Below, piece by piece: positions 58,662 through 64,000 of a stretch of 64,000 bases of DNA. The stretch is from Ketobacter sp963922875. GTDB lineage: Bacteria > Pseudomonadota > Gammaproteobacteria > Pseudomonadales > Ketobacteraceae. The notes under the pieces were generated by a model. That model was given only the letters and a program-made list of their open reading frames with translations, searched no databases and was not told the DNA's origin. The translations under genes were made by a program, and so were the position numbers. The stretch spans positions 1-64,000 of the forward strand of contig CAWUJH010000010.1 in assembly GCA_963922875.1 (NCBI GenBank), read 5' to 3'. Each line of letters starts with the position of its first letter. Within the stretch, counting starts at the first letter, position 1.

Positions 58662-60776
58662 TTGCAAACCGTCGAAACACTCATCGAAAAACTCGATTAT
58701 CTTACCCCTGAGCAACGGCAAACCATCGAGCGGGCTTATTATTTTGCCGAGCAAGCTCATGAAGGCCAGTATCGGCGCAGCGGCGATCCGTACATTGTCC
58801 ACCCTCTTGCGGTTAGTAAAATTTTGGCGGAAATGCATATGGACTCGCAAAGCGTCCAAGCCGCCTTATTGCATGACGTTATTGAAGATACCCATGTTTC
58901 CAAAGATGCACTAACGGAGGCCTTTGGTGAAATCGTAGCGGAACTCGTGGACGGAGTTTCCAAGATTGGCGCCATTAAATTCGAATCAAAAGCAGAAGCC
59001 CAAGCTGAAAACTTTCGCAAAATGATGCTCGCAATGACCAAGGACATTCGCGTCATTCTGGTAAAACTGGCTGATCGGCTCCACAACATGCGCACTCTGG
59101 GCGTTCTACACCCCACCAAGCGCCGCCGCATCGCCCTCGAAACACTGGAGATTTACGCACCTATTGCCAACCGTTTGGGCATGAATAATCTGAGAGTTGA
59201 ACTTGAAGACCTTTGCTTCACTCACTTGTATCCCATGCGTTCGGCGCGTATTAAAAAAGCCACCAAAACGGCCCGTGGCAACCGCAAAGACATGGTATCG
59301 AAAATCCGCGAAGCCATCACCAATCGTCTGGACCGCGATGGTTTAAGTGGGCGAGTGATCGGCCGCGAAAAACATCTTTACAGCATCTACCGCAAGATGA
59401 AAACGCAGCGAAAATCATTCAATGAGATTATGGATGTATATGGCTTTCGGATGGTGGTGGATTCCGTGGACATGTGTTATCGAGTACTAGGTGCTATTCA
59501 CAACCTCTACAAACCTATTCCCGGACGCTTTAAAGATTATATCGCCATCCCTAAAGCCAACGGCTACCAGTCCCTGCACACAACCCTGATCGGCATGAAT
59601 GGTGTCCCTATCGAGATCCAGATTCGTACCGAAGAAATGGAAGCCATGGCCAATAATGGCATCGCGGCGCACTGGCTCTACAAATCAGACCCCGACCCGG
59701 CCGGAGGTGCTCAGAATAGAGCAAAAGAGTGGCTCAAAGGCTTGCTGGAAATGCAGCAACGAGCCGGTAACTCCATTGATTTTCTGGAAACGGTTAAAAT
59801 TGACCTGTTCCCTGACGAAGTTTACGTATTCACCCCCAAAGGCGATATTCTGGTACTGCCCACCGGAGCAACGCCGGTAGATTTCGCCTATGCTGTGCAC
59901 ACTGTTGTCGGCAACAGCTGTGTTGCCGCTCGTATTGATCATCGCCTGGTGCCGTTAAGCACAGCCATACAAAGTGGCCAAACCATTAAAATCATCACTG
60001 CTCCGGGCGCCTGCCCCAACCCCGCCTGGCTAAGCTTCGTCACCACGGCCAAAGCCCGCGCGAATATTCGTCACTATCTAAAGCACCAACGCCGTTCAGA
60101 ATCCGTGTCATTAGGCCATCGCTTACTAGAGAAAGCACTGGCTTTATTCGATTCATCGTTAGACAACATCCCGCCAGAACACCTGGAGAAAGCACTGCAT
60201 GAAGCCGGTTTTGGCAACCTAGAGGATTTACTGGAAGACATAGGGCTAGGCAATCAAATGGCGCAAATAGCCGCGCGACGCATGTTGTCATCCCAAGGCG
60301 AAGATGCCCTTGAGCAACAGAACAAGCCACGGCCGTTGATCATTCGCGGTACCGAAGGCATGGTGATTAACTTTGCAAAATGCTGCCGACCCATTCCAGG
60401 CGACTCAGTGATGGGCCACTTAAGCTCAGGGCGCGGCATGGTAATCCACCGTGATGAGTGTAAAAATATTTCGGCTGAACTGAGAGAAAATCCCGAAAAA
60501 TGCCTATCCGTAGAATGGGCCAAGAACTTTGTCGGCGAATACCCGGTAAACTTGCGCATCCAAATGGAAAGTGAACGGGGCGCGCTGGCTATTCTGGCCT
60601 CTTTAATCTCTCAAGCGGACGCCAATATAGAGACCATAAATTTCAAAGACAAAGACGCCCACATTTCAGTGGTTAATGTGCGAATTTCTATTCGCGATCG
60701 CGACCATCTGGCTAAAACCATACGCCGGATTCGCACATTAAAAGCAGTACAACGAATTGTCAGGGTACGCAACTAG
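58662..60776 (+). CDS. spoT: Bifunctional (p)ppGpp synthetase/hydrolase SpoT
   Basis: A 704-residue stringent-response enzyme. The HD hydrolase domain keeps HDVIEDT (about residue 69). The synthetase domain carries FKDYIAIPKANGYQSLHTTLIG. The TGS domain has DEVYVFTPKGDILVLP, and the C-terminal ACT domain ends in KAVQRIVRVRN. Both activities look intact, as in SpoT. The start is TTG at 58662, with GGAGG ten bases upstream. The order rpoZ-spoT-ridA is conserved in the class. Confidence 0.95.
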   Translation: MQTVETLIEKLDYLTPEQRQTIERAYYFAEQAHEGQYRRSGDPYIVHPLAVSKILAEMHMDSQSVQAALLHDVIEDTHVSKDALTEAFGEIVAELVDGVSKIGAIKFESKAEAQAENFRKMMLAMTKDIRVILVKLADRLHNMRTLGVLHPTKRRRIALETLEIYAPIANRLGMNNLRVELEDLCFTHLYPMRSARIKKATKTARGNRKDMVSKIREAITNRLDRDGLSGRVIGREKHLYSIYRKMKTQRKSFNEIMDVYGFRMVVDSVDMCYRVLGAIHNLYKPIPGRFKDYIAIPKANGYQSLHTTLIGMNGVPIEIQIRTEEMEAMANNGIAAHWLYKSDPDPAGGAQNRAKEWLKGLLEMQQRAGNSIDFLETVKIDLFPDEVYVFTPKGDILVLPTGATPVDFAYAVHTVVGNSCVAARIDHRLVPLSTAIQSGQTIKIITAPGACPNPAWLSFVTTAKARANIRHYLKHQRRSESVSLGHRLLEKALALFDSSLDNIPPEHLEKALHEAGFGNLEDLLEDIGLGNQMAQIAARRMLSSQGEDALEQQNKPRPLIIRGTEGMVINFAKCCRPIPGDSVMGHLSSGRGMVIHRDECKNISAELRENPEKCLSVEWAKNFVGEYPVNLRIQMESERGALAILASLISQADANIETINFKDKDAHISVVNVRISIRDRDHLAKTIRRIRTLKAVQRIVRVRN

Positions 60777-60792
60777 AGATAAGGAACTCATC

Positions 60793-61176
60793 ATGAATCA
60801 ACGAGAAATCATTTCAACCACTAAAGCACCACAAGCCATCGGTACTTATTCACAGGCCGTCAAATGTGGCTCAACGGTCTATTTATCAGGTCAGATCCCA
60901 CTGGACCCTGCAACCATGACACTCGTTGAAGGCGACATGGAAGCCAGTATTGTACAGGTATTTGAAAACCTGAAAGCTGTGGCCGAAGCCGCTGGCGGCA
61001 CCATAAACCATATAGCCAAACTTAATATTTTCTTGCTTGACCTATCCCACTTCGCACTCGTGAACGAAGTGATGGCACGCTATTTTGACCAGCCCTATCC
61101 CGCTCGCGCAGCCGTTGCTGTGGCCGACCTACCAAAAGGTGCGTCGGTGGAAATGGACGGGATTATGGAACTCTGA
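60793..61176 (+). CDS. ridA: RidA family 2-iminobutanoate/2-iminopropanoate deaminase
   Basis: A 127-residue protein that hydrolyses reactive imines from PLP-dependent enzymes. TTKAPQAIGTYSQAVKCG at the start, GQIPLDP in the middle and ARAAVAVADLPKGASVEMDGI with the active-site Arg identify RidA. ATG at 60793 follows AAGGAA; the longer frame overlaps spoT and is unlikely. It lies 16 bases after spoT and five bases before polA, so the three are probably one transcript. Confidence 0.93.
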   Translation: MNQREIISTTKAPQAIGTYSQAVKCGSTVYLSGQIPLDPATMTLVEGDMEASIVQVFENLKAVAEAAGGTINHIAKLNIFLLDLSHFALVNEVMARYFDQPYPARAAVAVADLPKGASVEMDGIMEL

Positions 61177-61181
61177 CCACC

Positions 61182-63884
61182 ATGCCAGAAAAAAAACCAC
61201 CGCTCGTATTAGTGGATGGCTCTTCCTATTTATACAGAGCCTTTCACGCACTCCCTCCTTTAATTTCCTCAAAAGGCCAACCCACAGGGGCCATTAAAGG
61301 CGTGCTCAATATGCTGATTCGCCTGCGCAAAGATTTTGCGCCCGAGTACATGGCGGTTGTGTTTGATGCCAAGGGTAAAACCTTTCGTGACGAACTCTAT
61401 GCCGACTATAAAGCCAACCGGCCTCCCATGCCTGATGATTTACGATCTCAAATTGAACCCTTACACCAAGCGGTACGGTTACTGGGGTTGCCACTGTTAA
61501 TAGAAGACGGTGTCGAAGCTGACGACGTGATCGGCACACTCTGTGAACAAGCCGGCAAGGCCGGCATTGAAACCATCGTATCAACGGGCGACAAAGACAT
61601 GGCTCAACTGGTTAACCAGCATGTCACACTCATCAACACCATGAATGATTCCACCCTGGACATGGAAGGTGTTGAAGCTAAATTCGGCATCCGCCCGGAT
61701 CAGGTTATTGATTACCTTACGTTGATGGGCGACAGTGTCGACAACATTCCTGGTGTCCCAAAGTGCGGCCCGAAAACCGCCGTTAAATGGTTGCAAGAAT
61801 ACGGCTCCCTTGAAAACTTAATCGCTCATGCTGATGCAATCAAGGGCAAGGTGGGAGAAAATTTACGAGACAGCTTGTCACAATTACCTCTATCCAAAGA
61901 ACTGGCAACCATCAAACTCGATGTCGCTCTGGATCTTGCGCCTACGGATCTAAAAATCGGCGAACCGGACAACGAAAAATTATTGGCACTTTACCAGGAA
62001 CTGGAATTTAAAAGCTGGGTGGCCGAACTACTGGAAACTGAGAAACCAATCCCAGCAAATGAAAATCCCGCCACGCCCAATCACTACGAATGTGTAACGG
62101 ATGAACAGAGCTTCGCGGTTTGGCTGGAACAATTAAAAACCTGTGAGGCGTTTGCGTTTGATACGGAAACCACCAGCTTGAATTACATGCAAGCGGATTT
62201 AGTTGGGGTATCTTTTGCCATTACAGCCGGCTGTGCCGCTTACGTTCCAGTGGCGCACAATTATCCAGGTGCACCTGACCAGCTCGATCGTGATTGGGTG
62301 CTACAACAACTAAAGCCCATATTAGAAGCGAAGTCCCCCAAAAAAATTGGTCAGAATCTAAAATACGACCAGAGCGTGTTAAGCCGTTATGGAGTGGAAC
62401 TGAATGGCATTGCGTTTGACACTATGCTGGAGTCCTATGTCCTGGACTCAACAGCAACCCGCCACGATATGGACAGTTTGGCGCTAAAATATCTGGGCCA
62501 TAAAACTATTTCTTTCACAGATATCGCGGGCAAAGGCGCAAAACAACTTACCTTCAACCAAATCGAACTGGAAACAGCGAGCGACTACGCCGCCGAAGAT
62601 GCCGACATTACCTTGCGGCTACATGAAACCTTATGGCCCAAACTCAACCAGGAAAGCATGTTAAAATCGGTATTCGAAACCATAGAAATACCTCTAGTTC
62701 CAATTTTATCCAAAATTGAACGCACCGGCGCCCTCATTGATGGTGACATGCTGCGCAATCACAGCCAGCAACTAGCAAAAAGAATGCTCACGTTAGAACA
62801 AGAAGCTCACGAACTGGCCGGGCAAGCGTTTAATCTGAGCTCACCCAAACAGCTCGGTGAAATATTATTCGAAAAGCTCCAGCTGCCAGTGATTCAAAAA
62901 ACCCCAAAAGGCGCTCCCTCTACGGCCGAAGCCGTTCTCCAAGAATTAGCGCTAGACTATCCTTTGCCAAAAGTGCTTATGGAATATCGCGGTTTAAGCA
63001 AACTTAAATCCACATACACAGATAAACTGCCGGAATTAGTCGACCCTACTACGCGCCGCATTCACACCTCATACCATCAAGCAGTGGCTGCTACTGGCCG
63101 ACTTTCATCTTCTGACCCTAATTTGCAAAATATACCCATCCGCAACGAAGAAGGTCGCAAAATCCGCCAAGCCTTTATTGCCGCGCCCGGCTGTAAACTA
63201 TTAGCTGCAGATTACTCGCAAATTGAACTACGCATCATGGCCCACTTGTCAGCAGACCAAAATCTGTTAACGGCATTTAATCAAGGCTTGGACATACACA
63301 GAGCAACAGCCGCAGAAGTTTCCGGTGTCAGCATCGACGATGTCAGCGCCGAACAGCGCCGCCGAGCCAAAGCGGTTAACTTCGGTTTGATCTATGGCAT
63401 GTCGGCTTTCGGCCTGGCCAAACAATTAGGCATTGGTCGTAAAGAGGCACAAGAATATATTGATCTGTATTTCGATCGCTATCCCGGAGTTCACCGTTAT
63501 ATGGAAAATATTCGCCAGCTTGCTGCAGAACAGGGTTACGTTGAAACCCTGTTTGGCCGCCGCCTGCACCTTCCTGAAATCAATTCACGCAATGTTCCCC
63601 GCCGTCAGGCTGCCGAACGCACGGCCATAAATGCGCCGATGCAAGGCTCTGCCGCCGATATCATTAAGAAGGCTATGATCGATGTTGACCAATGGCTGAC
63701 CGAAACCAATCTTAAAACGCGCATGATAATGCAGGTTCACGATGAACTCGTGTTTGAAGTCCCCGTAGAAGAAGTGGACAGCGTCAAAGAAAATGTGACT
63801 AACCTTATGCAACAAACAACCAAACTGGATGTCCCCTTGCTAGTGGACTTGGGCCTTGGTGATAATTGGGATCAAGCTCATTGA
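61182..63884 (+). CDS. polA: DNA polymerase I
   Basis: A 900-residue repair and Okazaki-fragment polymerase. The 5'-3' exonuclease domain (1-290) starts LVLVDGSSYLYRAFHALPPL. The 3'-5' proofreading domain keeps the DxE pair (FDTETTSLNYMQ) and is probably active. The polymerase domain has DYSQIELRIMAHLS (motif A), RRRAKAVNFGLIYGMSAFGLAKQLGI (motif B) and MQVHDELVFEV (motif C). The start at 61182 follows ridA by five bases. Linkage to the stringent-response genes is not the common location of polA. Confidence 0.96.
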   Translation: MPEKKPPLVLVDGSSYLYRAFHALPPLISSKGQPTGAIKGVLNMLIRLRKDFAPEYMAVVFDAKGKTFRDELYADYKANRPPMPDDLRSQIEPLHQAVRLLGLPLLIEDGVEADDVIGTLCEQAGKAGIETIVSTGDKDMAQLVNQHVTLINTMNDSTLDMEGVEAKFGIRPDQVIDYLTLMGDSVDNIPGVPKCGPKTAVKWLQEYGSLENLIAHADAIKGKVGENLRDSLSQLPLSKELATIKLDVALDLAPTDLKIGEPDNEKLLALYQELEFKSWVAELLETEKPIPANENPATPNHYECVTDEQSFAVWLEQLKTCEAFAFDTETTSLNYMQADLVGVSFAITAGCAAYVPVAHNYPGAPDQLDRDWVLQQLKPILEAKSPKKIGQNLKYDQSVLSRYGVELNGIAFDTMLESYVLDSTATRHDMDSLALKYLGHKTISFTDIAGKGAKQLTFNQIELETASDYAAEDADITLRLHETLWPKLNQESMLKSVFETIEIPLVPILSKIERTGALIDGDMLRNHSQQLAKRMLTLEQEAHELAGQAFNLSSPKQLGEILFEKLQLPVIQKTPKGAPSTAEAVLQELALDYPLPKVLMEYRGLSKLKSTYTDKLPELVDPTTRRIHTSYHQAVAATGRLSSSDPNLQNIPIRNEEGRKIRQAFIAAPGCKLLAADYSQIELRIMAHLSADQNLLTAFNQGLDIHRATAAEVSGVSIDDVSAEQRRRAKAVNFGLIYGMSAFGLAKQLGIGRKEAQEYIDLYFDRYPGVHRYMENIRQLAAEQGYVETLFGRRLHLPEINSRNVPRRQAAERTAINAPMQGSAADIIKKAMIDVDQWLTETNLKTRMIMQVHDELVFEVPVEEVDSVKENVTNLMQQTTKLDVPLLVDLGLGDNWDQAH

Positions 63885-64000
63885 TGGTCGTTACGTAACC
63901 AAATAAGGCTCCACCTTTCACTTAAAGAACCAATAATCTTAAAAAGATCTACTTTTTTAAAATTCTCATGAACTTCTTTGTGTTTATCGCGTCTTAATTA

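Noticed and set aside
1..64000. Insertion sequences, prophage, CRISPR arrays, tRNA or rRNA genes
   Set aside because: I found no transposase or integrase motifs, no regular repeat-spacer array, and no cloverleaf or rRNA-like sequence; codon use looks even across the window.

Overview
The window looks like a stretch of chromosome from a marine, halotolerant gammaproteobacterium. I infer this from a gmk-rpoZ-spoT-ridA order typical of the class, a DUF2058 protein, a fused glucosylglycerol-phosphate synthase/phosphatase (a marine compatible-solute enzyme), many lipoproteins and outer-membrane proteins, and moderate GC with AT-rich spacers. A Cellvibrionales-type lineage is a guess, not a finding. 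I saw no insertion sequence, prophage, CRISPR array, tRNA or rRNA. All functional names come from motif recognition by eye, not from database searches.

Bases 1-5543: a HipBA toxin-antitoxin pair (minus strand; hipA runs off the left edge and appears to lack its catalytic Asp) lies divergent to a compact four-gene cluster DUF3348-DUF802-OmpA/MotB-like-DUF2894. The middle two genes have the architecture of a proton-driven MotAB/ZorAB-type stator, which makes this cluster the best candidate for an undescribed system. Bases 5680-9942: small envelope genes (lipoprotein, 2TM protein, beta-barrel, MAPEG protein, CPxCG protein) and a sodium:solute symporter. Bases 9945-14946: an osmoadaptation group with glucosylglycerol-phosphate synthase/phosphatase, an MFS carrier and an MscS channel.

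Bases 14966-23716: a lipid-modification island. An NTF2-like lipoprotein and a chalcone-isomerase-like protein are divergent from a plus-strand operon of fatty-acid desaturase, FAD oxidoreductase, DUF1365, cyclopropane-fatty-acid synthase, DUF1295 and a second CFA-like methyltransferase, ending in a histidine kinase. The probable partner response regulator is on the other strand, tail to tail with the kinase, at the end of an RND efflux operon (23713-28505). The efflux operon faces a TetR gene across three phased palindromes.

Bases 29318-46742: YtoQ, a cysteine synthase fused to a glutaredoxin, a YjgN/M48 membrane protein-protease pair, FadH with a divergent TetR gene and twin operators, a 1077-residue beta-propeller diheme protein, a glycosyltransferase with a sulfotransferase, DUF2058, an orphan, IlvE with a translationally linked MBL-fold hydrolase, and an SGNH hydrolase. 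Bases 47008-57500: an M24 peptidase homologue with an alpha/beta hydrolase, a 40-residue lipoprotein, an AraC regulator, a ribbon-helix-helix/zinc protein overlapping an ABC1 kinase behind a three-site operator, then DUF1348, a CoA transferase, an SDR, a cupredoxin and adenine deaminase. Bases 57625-63884: gmk, rpoZ, spoT, ridA and polA, a housekeeping run for nucleotides, the stringent response and DNA repair.
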